The notes under the pieces: model-generated
What the model saw: only the letters and a program-made list of their open reading frames with translations
Databases searched by the model: none
Told to the model about the DNA's origin: nothing
DNA from: Acuticoccus sp051016205
GTDB lineage: Bacteria > Pseudomonadota > Alphaproteobacteria > Rhizobiales > Amorphaceae
Length of the DNA: 64,000 nt
Direction: 5' to 3'
Assembly: GCA_051016205.1 (NCBI GenBank)
Contig: CP136534.1
Coordinates: 5,580,001-5,644,000 of the forward strand
Made by a program: the position numbers and the translations under genes
Shown here: positions 1-9,405 of the stretch, piece by piece
How the letters are laid out: every line of letters begins with the position of its first letter
How positions within the stretch are numbered: the stretch's first letter is position 1

Positions 1-1668
1 GGTGCGGTAGCGATTCTCGGCGAAAATCTCACCATTGTGCGCCTCGACGATCTGCCGTGAGATGGCAAGCCCAAGGCCCGAGTTGTTGCCGAAGGACTGC
101 TGCTCGGTCCGATCCGTATAAAACCGCTCGAAAATTCGCTCCATCACGTCTTCTTCAATGCCGGGCCCCTCATCGTCCACCACCACCTCGATGAAGGAGG
201 CAACGCGGGCGATGGACACCGTCACCTGCCCACAGTCTGGGGTGAAGGAGCGCGCATTGTCGATGAGGTTCGCAAACACCTGGCCGAGCCGCCCGTCATT
301 GCCCTGGACAACAAACCCTTTGGGTCCAGGCCTGCCGCGCACTGTCAGGCGCACGGTCTGATTGCGCTCTTCCGCCAGTTCGTTCTGACCGTCCACCACG
401 CCCGACAGCAGCTGGTAGAGGTTGAAGCGGTGTTGGCGATGGCGGTTCAACTCCGCATCAAGCTTTGAAGCCTCGGAAATGTCGGAAATCAGCCTGTCGA
501 TCCTTTGGACGTCGTGCTGGAGCACCTCCATCAGTCGCATCTTGGCTTTGTCGGTCTTTGCCAAGGGCAGCGTCTCAACGGCGCTGCGAATGGAGGTGAG
601 GGGGTTCTTCAACTCGTGCGCCACCTCCCCGGCGAAGGCCTCGATGGCATCGATGCGGCTGTAAAGCGCCGTCGTCATGTCGTGCAGGGTGCGGCTCAGA
701 TCGCCGATCTCGTCCGAGCGGCGCAGTTCGGGGATGGGCTGGTAGGCTCCCCCCTGGCTGATCCTCTCAGCGGCCCGTGCAAGGCGCGAGATGGGGCGCG
801 AGATGGTTGCCGCAAGCAGGACCGACAGCAAGACCGCAACGCACGCGGCAATGGCAAACACCTTCATGATGGCAAGCTCTTCCGCCCGCGCTGCGGAGTT
901 GATGATGCCAGGAAGGCTCGTCAGATGAAGGACGCCGAAGATTGTCTCACCACTTGCGATGGGGACGGCGACGGAGACGATAAGCTCCTGGTTCTCCGTC
1001 ACCCGCGGGCGGGCCGACTTTATCCCGCCGAAGGCCTCCACAACCTCAGAATAGTCCGTGGGCTCGCTTTGCCCCAGCGCGTCGTGCCCCGCCACAGGGC
1101 CGAATGCCATCAACCGGTCCCACGTGCGCTGAAGGGGGGTGCGTTCGCGCACCACGAGGGGCGGCAGAGGCGCAGTCGTCACATCCGTTGCGCTGCGCAG
1201 GGCGGTCTGGCTGTCCACCAGCATTTCCCGGTGAACGCCATAAAGGCGCACCCTGGTATCGGTGCCGTGAAGGGCTTGGGTGATGATGTTTTCAGCACGC
1301 AGCGTGTCGACGCTGGTGATCACCGGCGCAGTCCCCTCCTGACCTGCCTCGCTGGCGGTCGCCTCGACGTTGGTGCCGAGGGCAACGGAAATCAAAGGGT
1401 CCTCGTCGTCGGCCCCTTCGGCAATGGCGCGGGCAATGGTGTCGCCCTGGACGAGGAGTGAGCCCAGTTGCGCGTCCACAAGCCCTGAGCGGAACTGCGT
1501 CAGATAAAGGGTCGCGCCCAAGAGCAGCGACAAGCCCACCAGCATCACAACGATGATCTTCACCGCCAGACTGGTCAGCCCGAACGCCCAAAGGCGTGCC
1601 CGCCGCGGCATACGCTCCCCATAGCTCGGAGCGGCTGCGGTGGCGGGGAAGTCTCCTTCAATACTCAT
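1..1668 (-). CDS. chvG: ChvG-type sensor histidine kinase (3' end outside window)
   Basis: Membrane sensor kinase that phosphorylates the adjacent ChvI regulator; in rhizobia this pair (ExoS/ChvG) senses acid or envelope stress. The frame is open from an ATG at 1668 to the window edge (556 codons). Visible parts are a TM helix at about residues 31-52, a periplasmic domain, a second TM at about 269-288, a HAMP-like linker, the phospho-acceptor motif GEVAHELKNPLTS with His about 351, the N box NLIDNARSF, the G1 motif DEGPGI and the G2 motif SGLGLAI. The extreme C-terminus is missing because the window starts. It lies 48 bp after chvI on the same strand, so the two are probably one transcript. 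Assignment by architecture and partner is firm. Confidence 0.9.
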   Translation of the reverse strand, partial: MSIEGDFPATAAAPSYGERMPRRARLWAFGLTSLAVKIIVVMLVGLSLLLGATLYLTQFRSGLVDAQLGSLLVQGDTIARAIAEGADDEDPLISVALGTNVEATASEAGQEGTAPVITSVDTLRAENIITQALHGTDTRVRLYGVHREMLVDSQTALRSATDVTTAPLPPLVVRERTPLQRTWDRLMAFGPVAGHDALGQSEPTDYSEVVEAFGGIKSARPRVTENQELIVSVAVPIASGETIFGVLHLTSLPGIINSAARAEELAIMKVFAIAACVAVLLSVLLAATISRPISRLARAAERISQGGAYQPIPELRRSDEIGDLSRTLHDMTTALYSRIDAIEAFAGEVAHELKNPLTSIRSAVETLPLAKTDKAKMRLMEVLQHDVQRIDRLISDISEASKLDAELNRHRQHRFNLYQLLSGVVDGQNELAEERNQTVRLTVRGRPGPKGFVVQGNDGRLGQVFANLIDNARSFTPDCGQVTVSIARVASFIEVVVDDEGPGIEEDVMERIFERFYTDRTEQQSFGNNSGLGLAISRQIVEAHNGEIFAENRYRT

Positions 1669-1716
1669 GGCGCAAGTGTGTGTTGTCGCGCGGCCGAAGC
1701 CGCGCACGCAAAGGGA

Positions 1717-2418
1717 CTACTCGTCCTTCAAACGATAGCCCACGCCGTACAACGTTTCGATCATCTCGAAGTCGTCGTCCACCTGCTTGAACTTCTTACG
1801 CAGCCGTTTGATGTGGCTGTCGATGGTCCTGTCGTCCACGTAGACGTGGTCGTCGTAGGCAGCATCCATGAGAGCGTTGCGGCTCTTCACCACACCTGGT
1901 CGCATCGCAAGGGCCTGAAGGATCAAGAACTCCGTCACCGTCAGGACCACGGGACGGCCCATCCAGGTGCAGGTATGACGCTCTGAATCCATCTGAAGAT
2001 GGCCCCGCTCAAGCAGGCGCGCTGCGTCCGCTTCCTTGTCCACGGGGGCAGCACGAGCCTGCGCACGGCGCAGAACCGCCTTGATCCGCTCCACGAGGAG
2101 CCTTTGGGAGAACGGCTTCCTGATGAAGTCGTCCGCCCCCATTTTGAGGCCGAACAGCTCGTCGATCTCATCATCCTTGGAGGTGAGGAAAATCACGGGC
2201 AGGTCGGTTTTTTGGCGAAGACGCCGCAGGAGCTCGAGGCCGTCCATACGCGGCATCTTGATGTCGAGGACAGCAAGGTCGGGTGGATGGACACTCAAAC
2301 CTTCAAGCCCGGACGCACCATCTGTATAGGTCTCCACGTCGAACCCTTCCGATTCAAGGGCGATGGAGACGCTGGTCAGAATGTTGCGGTCGTCGTCAAC
2401 CAGCGCGATCATGGTCAT
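1717..2418 (-). CDS. chvI: ChvI-type response regulator (OmpR family)
   Basis: DNA-binding response regulator, 233 aa, partner of ChvG. The N-terminal receiver domain opens with IALVDDDRNILTSVSIALE, which is close to rhizobial ChvI, and has the phospho-Asp in LAVLDIKMPRMDGLELL (about residue 52) and the conserved Lys in FIRKPFS. The C-terminal OmpR/PhoB winged helix contains RTIDSHIKRLRKKF and ends TLYGVGYRLKDE. In rhizobia ChvI is usually essential and controls exopolysaccharide, motility and envelope genes; exoD lies 0.9 kb away here, which fits but does not prove a link. The MTMIALV start is preferred because the family begins within a few residues of IALVDDD. Confidence 0.93.
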   Translation of the reverse strand: MTMIALVDDDRNILTSVSIALESEGFDVETYTDGASGLEGLSVHPPDLAVLDIKMPRMDGLELLRRLRQKTDLPVIFLTSKDDEIDELFGLKMGADDFIRKPFSQRLLVERIKAVLRRAQARAAPVDKEADAARLLERGHLQMDSERHTCTWMGRPVVLTVTEFLILQALAMRPGVVKSRNALMDAAYDDHVYVDDRTIDSHIKRLRKKFKQVDDDFEMIETLYGVGYRLKDE

Positions 2419-2569
2419 GAGGACACTCTCAACTGAATTGCCAGCGACATGCGCTGGGACCGCCCCTGTATTGCCGGCGTGTTTGTGGGGGAATTGAGGC
2501 AGAGGCGTTCTCTCCTCCCCGGCATGTGACGTTCTTATATCACCAAACGGGAAAATGCGGGGTTACGAT

Positions 2570-3325
2570 ATGCAGCCATTTGGGCGGGCGGATGCGGCAA
2601 GGATCGTACGCGAATTGGTGCGAACCGGGCGTGATGCGGCGCTGGGCACGCTGTCGCCTGAGGGAACGCCGTTCGTGTCGCACGTTGCGGTGGCAACCCT
2701 TTGCAACGGCGCGCCTGTGCTTTTGATTTCCGATCTTGCCGTCCACACACAGAACCTGAAACGCGACGCCAGGGCCTCGCTCCTTTTTGCAGCAGCGGCG
2801 GACGCCGATTCGCGCGATCCGAACACCCGTCCCCGCGTGACGCTGACAGGCAAGGTGACCCCCGCGGCGAACCCGGACGAAGCACGGGCAAGGATGCTCC
2901 AGCGACATCCTGACGCAGCCGGCTACATCGATTTCACCGACTTCCACCTCATGACGATGGCGGTGACCTCATCATACCTCGTGGCAGGATTCGGCAGGAT
3001 CGTGGACCTTGAGCCCGCCGAGTATCTGCCGACCGAGGACGCCGCGGCCAGCATGGCGACCATGGACGCCGAGGCCATCGCCCACATGAACGAGGATCAC
3101 CTGGACGCGCTGGAGGCGATGGCGACAGGCCTTGCAGGCGCGCCCGCAGGGCCATGGACGGCACTGTCGTTGGACCCGCACGGCCTGGACCTGGGGCTCG
3201 ATCACCGCTGTGTAAGGGTGGAATTCGACAGCCCCATCAGCGGCCCTGGCCCCTTACGCATGGCGTTGAAAACGCTGACTGACCGGGCGCGGCAGGCGCT
3301 CGTTCAAAATGGCCAGAACCAATAG
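2570..3325 (+). CDS. HugZ-like pyridoxamine 5'-phosphate oxidase-fold protein with DUF2470 domain
   Basis: Cytoplasmic split-barrel flavin- or haem-binding protein of about 251 aa. The N-terminal half (GTLSPEGTPFVSHVAVATL, then SLLFAAA) is a PNPOx-like barrel. The C-terminal half carries the DUF2470 signature IAHMNEDHLDALEAMA, whose His residues bind haem in HugZ-type haem oxygenases. The function is therefore probably haem-related or flavin-dependent, but the substrate cannot be told from sequence. An in-frame ATG also exists at 2555; the later one at 2570 is chosen because it sits better relative to the GGGG at 2558-2561, and both are weak. The 3' end overlaps the convergent exoD by 22 bp. 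Confidence 0.78.
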   Translation: MQPFGRADAARIVRELVRTGRDAALGTLSPEGTPFVSHVAVATLCNGAPVLLISDLAVHTQNLKRDARASLLFAAAADADSRDPNTRPRVTLTGKVTPAANPDEARARMLQRHPDAAGYIDFTDFHLMTMAVTSSYLVAGFGRIVDLEPAEYLPTEDAAASMATMDAEAIAHMNEDHLDALEAMATGLAGAPAGPWTALSLDPHGLDLGLDHRCVRVEFDSPISGPGPLRMALKTLTDRARQALVQNGQNQ

Positions 3326-3894
3326 ACGGCAACGCCGCCGAGGATCGCCAAGCTCAAGCCGAGGGCAATCAACAGCCCGTCGCGCACGGCAAGTCCAAGG
3401 CCGATCACCAGGAGCGACAGGCCAGCCGGAAACGCGCCGAACGGCACCAGCGCCAGCGGATACATGGACAACGACACCAAAATGCCGATGGCCGCCACCG
3501 CCTGAACGAATGGCGGCTCCACCAACGCCGTCAGCCGCGGCCCCAGAAGGCGGTCCACCCGCTCTGCGGTGTGGTGGATGCGGTCGATCCCGCTGATCAG
3601 CTTGCTGCGGGGCATGGCACGCTCGGTCAGGACTTTGGGCAGCCAAATTCTGTTGCGGCCGATCAGGATCTGCACCGACAACAGGAGCATGATGGTGCCT
3701 GTCAAAATGCTCATCCCCGGAATGGCCCCCGTGGGAAGAACCGCAATGAGCGCTGTGATGACGATGAGCGAGCCGAACGCACGCCGCCCCAGCGCCTCCA
3801 CCAGTTCGCCGATGGAGACCTCTTCACCGTCGGTCTTTTCTTTGATGCGGTCGAGGAGATCCACAAGGTCCTCCTGTTGTGCCGCGCCGCTCAT
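3304..3894 (-). CDS. exoD: ExoD-family exopolysaccharide synthesis membrane protein
   Basis: Small integral membrane protein of about 196 aa resembling rhizobial ExoD, which is needed for normal exopolysaccharide and alkaline tolerance. The cytoplasmic N-terminus (LLDRIKEKTDGEEVSIGELVEALG) and the following hydrophobic region with FGSLIVITALIAVLPTGAIPG match the family signature. A cationic loop (RNRIWLPKVLTER) precedes two to three further TM segments at the C-terminus, which ends VYWFWPF. An upstream in-frame ATG at 3909 lacks a ribosome site; the ATG at 3894 is preceded by GGAG and is preferred. It is convergent with, and overlaps, the HugZ-like gene. Confidence 0.85.
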   Translation of the reverse strand: MSGAAQQEDLVDLLDRIKEKTDGEEVSIGELVEALGRRAFGSLIVITALIAVLPTGAIPGMSILTGTIMLLLSVQILIGRNRIWLPKVLTERAMPRSKLISGIDRIHHTAERVDRLLGPRLTALVEPPFVQAVAAIGILVSLSMYPLALVPFGAFPAGLSLLVIGLGLAVRDGLLIALGLSLAILGGVAVYWFWPF

Positions 3895-3993
3895 GATCCC
3901 ATTCTCCATCCATTCTTGACGGTTGCCGGTCGCCTTCTTAACGAACGAAGGCGGGGCGGCGTTCAGATCGTCCGATCCTGAAGGGGAAGCGCT

Positions 3994-4329
3994 GTGGACC
4001 TTGACCCTTTGACCATTGCTCAGAACTGGCTTGAAGAGGGGCGCAGTGTGGCGCTCGCAACCGTGGTGCAGACCTGGGGCTCAGCGCCGCGTCCTGTGGG
4101 AAGCCACCTGGTGATCGACGGTGAGGGCGCCTTCGAAGGCTCCGTGTCCGGCGGCTGCGTGGAGGGCGCTGTGGTGGCCGAAGCCATGGAGATTGCCGCC
4201 GGCGCGCCGCCCAAAGTGCTGGAGTTCGGCGTTGCGGACGAGACCGCCTGGGAGGTGGGCCTGTCCTGCGGCGGCACCATCCGCATTTATGTGGAACCAC
4301 TCGTTGCCGGTGCGGACGCAAGGCCATGA
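3994..4329 (+). CDS. XdhC/CoxI-family protein, N-terminal domain as a separate gene
   Basis: Protein of 111 aa corresponding to the XdhC_CoxI N-terminal domain. That family binds molybdenum cofactor and helps insert the sulfurated form into xanthine-dehydrogenase or CO-dehydrogenase type enzymes. Diagnostic stretches are ALATVVQTWGSAPRPVGSHL, SVSGGCVEGAVV and LSCGGTIRIYVEPL. The start is a GTG at 3994 with AAGGGGA at 3981-3987. It overlaps the next gene by 4 bp (ATGA), so translation is probably coupled. Canonical XdhC has this domain fused to the Rossmann domain; here the two are separate genes, as in many rhizobial cox-type clusters. Confidence 0.85.
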   Translation: MDLDPLTIAQNWLEEGRSVALATVVQTWGSAPRPVGSHLVIDGEGAFEGSVSGGCVEGAVVAEAMEIAAGAPPKVLEFGVADETAWEVGLSCGGTIRIYVEPLVAGADARP

Positions 4330-5051
4330 ACGCTGCGCACCTGAAAGCCGTCAACGAGGCCATTGCCGAGCGGCGCACCGTGGTGCTCCTCACACCGCTC
4401 GATGGTGGGCCGGCAAGGCTGGTGACAGTGGACGAGGCGCCCACCGACCCCCTTGCTGACGAGATTCTCCCACGACTGCGGTCCGGCAAGTCTGGCGTTG
4501 TGGCGACCGACGCTGGCGAGGTGTTCCTGCGCGTCCACCGCCCCTCCCCGCGCCTTGTGATCGTCGGGGCGGTTCACGTCTCCCAGGCGCTGGCGCCGAT
4601 GGCCGAGGCGACGGGCTTTGACGTCACCATCATCGATCCGCGCGAGGCATTCGCGACGCCTGAGCGATTCGAAGGGCACAAGGTGCTCGCCGACTGGCCT
4701 GACGCGGACAACATGGCCCTTGATGACGAGACGGCCGTTGCCACCCTTACCCATGACCCGAAAATCGACGACCCCGCGCTTTTGGCGGCCATGGCGGCGG
4801 ATTGCTTTTACATCGGCGCCCTCGGCAGCCGCAAAACCCACGCCAAGCGCATCGACAGGATGACGGCGCAAGGGGTGGACGATCGCGCCCTTGCCCGCAT
4901 CAACGCCCCCATCGGCCTTGCCATCGGCGCTGCCTCGCCGCAGGAGATTGCGGTCTCGGTGCTGGCCGAGATCATTGGTGCGCTACGTTCTGACCGCACG
5001 GCTGCGCGCGCGACGGACGCTGGGGTGGCCACGCCCGACAAAGCGGCGTGA
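4326..5051 (+). CDS. XdhC-family protein, Rossmann (C-terminal) domain
   Basis: Protein of 241 aa containing the XdhC C-terminal Rossmann domain. The nucleotide-binding region is RLVIVGAVHVSQALAPMA followed by the FDVTIIDPREAFA strand. The family signatures YIGALGSRKTHAKR and INAPIGLAIGAASPQEIAVS are present. It probably pairs with the preceding 111-aa protein to rebuild a two-domain XdhC that matures a molybdenum hydroxylase. It overlaps the upstream gene by 4 bp and the downstream gene by 4 bp (GTGA), so all three are one translationally coupled operon. No molybdenum hydroxylase structural gene is present in this window. Confidence 0.88.
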   Translation: MNAAHLKAVNEAIAERRTVVLLTPLDGGPARLVTVDEAPTDPLADEILPRLRSGKSGVVATDAGEVFLRVHRPSPRLVIVGAVHVSQALAPMAEATGFDVTIIDPREAFATPERFEGHKVLADWPDADNMALDDETAVATLTHDPKIDDPALLAAMAADCFYIGALGSRKTHAKRIDRMTAQGVDDRALARINAPIGLAIGAASPQEIAVSVLAEIIGALRSDRTAARATDAGVATPDKAA

Positions 5052-6664
5052 CGTTCGGCACCGTTCCCACAGGCGAGGCGCAAGGGGCGATCCTCGCCCA
5101 CTCCCAGCGGACCGAAACGAAGGTGATCCGCAAAGGAACGGTGTTGTCGCAGGCCGATATTGCCGCCCTCATGGATGCAGGGATCGACAGCCTCACCGTC
5201 GCGCGCCTTGGCCCCGACGACGTTCACGAGGACGAGGCGGCCCGCATCCTTGCCGAAGCCGTCGCTGGCGAGGGCATCGTGGTGGAGCGTGCCGCAACCG
5301 GCCGCGCCAACTTGTTTGCCCGCGAAAGCGGGCTGACGGTAATCAACAAGGACGGCGTGGATGCGCTGAACGCCGTCGACCCTGCTATCACCCTTGCAAC
5401 GCTGGAGCGCTACCAAAGGGTGGACGCGGGCCGCATGGTGGGGACGGTGAAGATCATTCCCTTCGCCGCCTCCCGGCAAAGCGTGGAGGCGGCCGTCCGC
5501 CACGCAAGGGGCCTTTTATCCATCGCCCCCTGGCGCATGTCCCGTGTGGCGGCCGTCTCCACCCTTCTGCCGGCGCTGAAGGCGAGCGTTGTGGACAAGA
5601 CCGTTTCCATCCTCAGCCGGCGCCTGTCGGATCCTGGCGCTAGCATTCATGCCGACATGCGCGTCGACCACACCGTCCCCGCCCTGCGCGAGGCGCTTGT
5701 GCAGGCAGCTTCTGAAGCGGAGGTGGTCGTCGTCTTCGGCGCATCGGCGGTGGTGGATGGGGATGACGTGATCCCCGCCGCCATTCGGGCAGCCGGCGGC
5801 ACGGTGCGCCAGGTGGGAATGCCTGTGGACCCAGGCAATCTCCTCGTACTGGGTACGCTGGACGGCAAACCCGTCGTGGGCGCGCCAGGCTGTGCGCGCA
5901 GCCCTAAGCCTAACGGCTTTGATTTTGTTCTCGACCGCCTGTTGGCGCACGTTCCCATCACGCCTTCCGACATCAGTGGGATGGGTGTCGGCGGACTGTT
6001 GATGGAAACGGCCATGCGCCCCCAACCGCGCGAAGGCACAGCCACCAAAGGGGCTGTGAAGCGTCCCGCCGCCATCATCCTTGCCGCAGGCCGCTCCACC
6101 CGCATGGGCGCTGCCAACAAGCTGATCGAAGAGGTGGACGGCAAGGCGATGGTGCGGCGGGTGTGCGAGGCCGCCCTTCTCAGCCGCGCAGACCCCGTTG
6201 TCGTCGTCACAGGCCACGCCCCGGAGGCCGTTGCGGGCGCGCTGGCGGGCCTTGATGTGCGCCTGTGTCACAACGCCGACTATGCCGACGGCCTTTCCAC
6301 CTCCTTGCGCGCAGGCCTCAACGCCCTTCCTGGCGATGCTGACGCGGCTCTACTGATGCTCGGGGACATGCCCCTCATCACCGCAGACCATTGCAACAGC
6401 GTCCTTGATGGGCTGGCCAGGGAAGGCGCGCTCATCGCAACGGCGACGGCAGGGGGCAAGAGGGGCAACCCTGTTGCCTGGTCGCGCCGCCTGTTCGACG
6501 AGCTTCGCGCCACGGAGGGCGACGCAGGCGGACGTGCCCTCATGTCCCGCTACGCGGACGCTTTGACGGAGGTGGAGATCGGAACGGCTGCAAGCCTTGA
6601 TGCCGACACGCCCGCGGCCCTACAAACCGTGCGCGAGGCGGCAAAACGCACAGACTTCGCTTAG
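5048..6664 (+). CDS. MoeA-like molybdopterin-binding / MocA-like nucleotidyltransferase fusion
   Basis: Fused protein of 538 aa. Residues about 1-330 resemble the molybdopterin-binding (MoeA/MogA) fold, with SIHADMRVDHTVPALREAL and EVVVVFGASAVVDGDDV typical of that half. Residues about 345-530 form a MobA/MocA-type NTP-transferase with the signature AAIILAAGRSTRMGAANK, then ALLMLGDMPLI and GKRGNPVAWSRRLF. MocA attaches CMP to molybdenum cofactor, so the product probably completes the MCD cofactor used by XdhC-dependent hydroxylases. The start is the GTG at 5048, overlapping the upstream stop. Such fusions are known in alphaproteobacteria; the exact nucleotide used is inferred. Confidence 0.85.
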   Translation: MTFGTVPTGEAQGAILAHSQRTETKVIRKGTVLSQADIAALMDAGIDSLTVARLGPDDVHEDEAARILAEAVAGEGIVVERAATGRANLFARESGLTVINKDGVDALNAVDPAITLATLERYQRVDAGRMVGTVKIIPFAASRQSVEAAVRHARGLLSIAPWRMSRVAAVSTLLPALKASVVDKTVSILSRRLSDPGASIHADMRVDHTVPALREALVQAASEAEVVVVFGASAVVDGDDVIPAAIRAAGGTVRQVGMPVDPGNLLVLGTLDGKPVVGAPGCARSPKPNGFDFVLDRLLAHVPITPSDISGMGVGGLLMETAMRPQPREGTATKGAVKRPAAIILAAGRSTRMGAANKLIEEVDGKAMVRRVCEAALLSRADPVVVVTGHAPEAVAGALAGLDVRLCHNADYADGLSTSLRAGLNALPGDADAALLMLGDMPLITADHCNSVLDGLAREGALIATATAGGKRGNPVAWSRRLFDELRATEGDAGGRALMSRYADALTEVEIGTAASLDADTPAALQTVREAAKRTDFA

Positions 6665-6754
6665 CCGGTCATCCCACTGGTGGTATGGCAGCTTTGCCTT
6701 CACCCAAGGGCTGTGGGCACCTGCCCCGGCATGCTTTAAATGCGTGCACAGACC

Positions 6755-6778
6755 TATATATAAAGTGAGTTCCCTCAC
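6755..6778 (+). promoter_or_regulatory. Possible gyrB promoter region: AT-rich box and small hairpin
   Basis: The 169-bp gap before gyrB contains TATATATAAA at 6755-6764, strikingly AT-rich for this genome and usable as a -10 element. A 5-bp hairpin GTGAG-TTCC-CTCAC follows directly (6765-6778). No convincing -35 hexamer is present. The position fits transcription of gyrB only; the assignment is a suggestion from base composition. Confidence 0.3.
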
Positions 6779-6833
6779 CCCCTTGGCGCGCGCACGGTTT
6801 ATGCTCAGTGTGACGCGAACGATTCGGACTTTC

Positions 6834-9263
6834 ATGGACGTGCAACCCAATCCAGTTCCTGCAGACGGCTATGGCGCCGACAGTATCAAGGTGCTCAAAG
6901 GGCTCGATGCGGTGCGCAAGCGGCCGGGCATGTACATCGGGGATACCGATGACGGGTCGGGCCTGCACCACATGGTCTACGAGGTGGTGGACAACGCCAT
7001 CGACGAAGCCCTTGCAGGCCATGCCGATACGGTGAGCGTGCGTCTCAACAATGACGGCTCCGTCACCGTGGCCGACAACGGGCGCGGCATTCCCACCGAC
7101 ATTCACACAGAGGAGGGGATTTCCGCCGCCGAGGTCATCATGACCCAGCTGCACGCAGGCGGAAAGTTCGACCAGAACTCCTACAAAGTTTCCGGTGGCC
7201 TGCATGGTGTGGGCGTCTCGGTGGTGAACGCTCTGTCCTCCGAGCTTGACCTCTTCATCTGGCGCGACGGCCGAAAACATCAGATGCGCTTCCACGACGG
7301 TGTGGCCGAAGCACCGCTCGCCGATGTGGGCCCTGCAGAGGGTCGCTCGGGGACCGAGGTGCGGTTTGTTCCGTCCACGGAGACGTTCACCAACGTCACG
7401 TTCGATTTTTCCATCCTCGAGCGGCGCTTGCGTGAGCTGGCGTTCCTGAATTCGGGCGTCACCATCACCCTGCGCGACGACCGCGGTGTGGAATCACGCG
7501 AAGAGACGATGCTGTATGACGGGGGCCTGTCCGCCTTCGTGCGCTACATTGATAGGGCGAAGACACCGCTCTTCGATGCCCCCATCACCTTTGCCGATGA
7601 GCGCGATGGGGTGACGGTGGAAGTCTCCATGTGGTGGAACGACACCTACCACGAGAACACGCTGTGCTTCACCAACAACATCCCCCAGAGGGACGGTGGG
7701 ACGCACCTTGCGGGCTTCCGGGCTGCGCTGACGCGCCAGGTCACCCAATATGCCGACAGTCAGGGCACGGCGAAGAAGGAAAAGGTGAACCTTACGGGCG
7801 ACGATTGCCGCGAGGGCCTCACCTCCGTCCTTTCGGTCAAAGTGCCTGACCCCAAATTCTCCTCACAGACCAAAGACAAGCTGGTCTCCTCCGAGGTGCG
7901 CCCTGTTGTGGAGAGCCTTGTGAACCAGGGTCTGTCCACCTGGCTCGAAGAGCACCCCCAGGAGGCGAAAATCATCGTCACCAAGGTGGTGGAAGCAGCG
8001 TCCGCCAGGGAAGCGGCCCGCAAAGCGCGCGAGTTGACGCGCCGCAAAGGTGCGCTGGACATTGCCTCCCTGCCAGGCAAGCTCGCCGACTGTCAGGAGC
8101 GCGACCCGTCAAAGGCCGAACTCTTCCTTGTGGAGGGCGATTCTGCCGGTGGCTCGGCCAAACAGGGCCGCCACAGGGGCAATCAGGCGGTCCTTCCCCT
8201 GCGCGGCAAGATTCTGAACGTTGAGCGTGCCCGTTTCGACAGGATGCTGTCCTCCAACGAAATCGGCACCCTCATCACAGCGCTCGGCACGGGGATCGGC
8301 AAGGATGAGTTCCAGCCCGACAAGCTGCGCTACCACAAGATCATTATCATGACGGACGCGGACGTGGACGGCGCGCACATTCGCACTCTGCTCCTGACGT
8401 TCTTCTACCGTCAGATGCCTGAATTGATCGAGCGCGGGCACCTCTTCATTGCCCAACCGCCGCTCTACAAAGTGCGCCGCGGCCAGTCCGAGCAATATCT
8501 GCACGACGACAAGGCGCTGGCGGACTATCTGACGGGCGCGGGGCTTGAGGAGGCCTCCCTCACGCTTTCCTCAGGCGAGGTTCTCATCGGCCAGGACTTG
8601 GCGGATGTGACGCTGAAGGCGCGCCAGGTGTCCGATGCGCTGGACCAGTGCCACTCCCGCTACGACCGCTCCGTGTTGGAGCAGGCGACCATTGCAGGTG
8701 CCCTCAATTCGGAAACCCTTGCCGATCATGAGGCCGCGCACGCTCTTGCCAACCGGATCGCAGAGCGCCTCGACGCCCTTGCGGAGGACTTTGAGCGCGG
8801 CTGGACCGGCATTGCCACCGAAACAGGCGGCCTTGCCTTTGAGCGTGTGTTGCGCGGTGTGAAGGAGCATGTGGCCATCGACCCCGGCCTACTTCACAGC
8901 GCCGATGCGCGCCGTCTTGCCTCCTTCGCCCCTCACCTTGCCGAGACCTATGACGGTCCCGCGGTGCTGCGGCGCAAGGACAAGGAGGTCACCATCTTCG
9001 GCCCCCGCGCCCTTGCTGAGAACGTGTTTGCCTCAGGCCGCAGGGGTCTCACCATCCAGCGCTACAAGGGCCTTGGCGAGATGAACGCCGACCAGTTGTG
9101 GGAGACGACGCTCGACCCCAACGCCCGCACCCTCCTTCAGGTGCGCATCAGCGAGGCGGACGATGCTGACGCCGTCTTCACCCGCCTGATGGGCGATGCC
9201 GTGGATCCGAGGCGCGAGTTCATCCAGGACAACGCCCTCGCCGTTGCCAATCTTGACGTTTAG
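6834..9263 (+). CDS. gyrB: DNA gyrase subunit B
   Basis: ATPase subunit of DNA gyrase, 809 aa, which introduces negative supercoils together with GyrA. The GHKL ATP-binding motifs EVVDNAIDEAL, DNGRGIP and SGGLHGVGVSVVNAL lie in the first 140 residues. The TOPRIM domain has EGDSAGGSAKQGR and the Mg-binding IMTDADVDGAHI, and the C-terminal end has QRYKGLGEMN and LWETTLDPNARTL. The GKFDQNSYKVSGG version and the long linker before the C-terminal domain favour GyrB over ParE. The ATG at 6834 (MDVQPNPVPADGYGADSIK) is chosen because the upstream 79 codons look non-coding and overlap the preceding gene. Confidence 0.96.
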   Translation: MDVQPNPVPADGYGADSIKVLKGLDAVRKRPGMYIGDTDDGSGLHHMVYEVVDNAIDEALAGHADTVSVRLNNDGSVTVADNGRGIPTDIHTEEGISAAEVIMTQLHAGGKFDQNSYKVSGGLHGVGVSVVNALSSELDLFIWRDGRKHQMRFHDGVAEAPLADVGPAEGRSGTEVRFVPSTETFTNVTFDFSILERRLRELAFLNSGVTITLRDDRGVESREETMLYDGGLSAFVRYIDRAKTPLFDAPITFADERDGVTVEVSMWWNDTYHENTLCFTNNIPQRDGGTHLAGFRAALTRQVTQYADSQGTAKKEKVNLTGDDCREGLTSVLSVKVPDPKFSSQTKDKLVSSEVRPVVESLVNQGLSTWLEEHPQEAKIIVTKVVEAASAREAARKARELTRRKGALDIASLPGKLADCQERDPSKAELFLVEGDSAGGSAKQGRHRGNQAVLPLRGKILNVERARFDRMLSSNEIGTLITALGTGIGKDEFQPDKLRYHKIIIMTDADVDGAHIRTLLLTFFYRQMPELIERGHLFIAQPPLYKVRRGQSEQYLHDDKALADYLTGAGLEEASLTLSSGEVLIGQDLADVTLKARQVSDALDQCHSRYDRSVLEQATIAGALNSETLADHEAAHALANRIAERLDALAEDFERGWTGIATETGGLAFERVLRGVKEHVAIDPGLLHSADARRLASFAPHLAETYDGPAVLRRKDKEVTIFGPRALAENVFASGRRGLTIQRYKGLGEMNADQLWETTLDPNARTLLQVRISEADDADAVFTRLMGDAVDPRREFIQDNALAVANLDV

Positions 9264-9405
9264 GGACGGCCCGTTCGCGGGTGGGATGTGCCCCTGATCG
9301 CGACGGTTTCCTAGTGCTTAACCGCGCGTTCAAGACCCATTCAGGTGAATGGGCGTAGTAAGGCCGGGCGATGGGATCGGACCCTGTCGCGTCTGGAGGT
9401 CTTGC

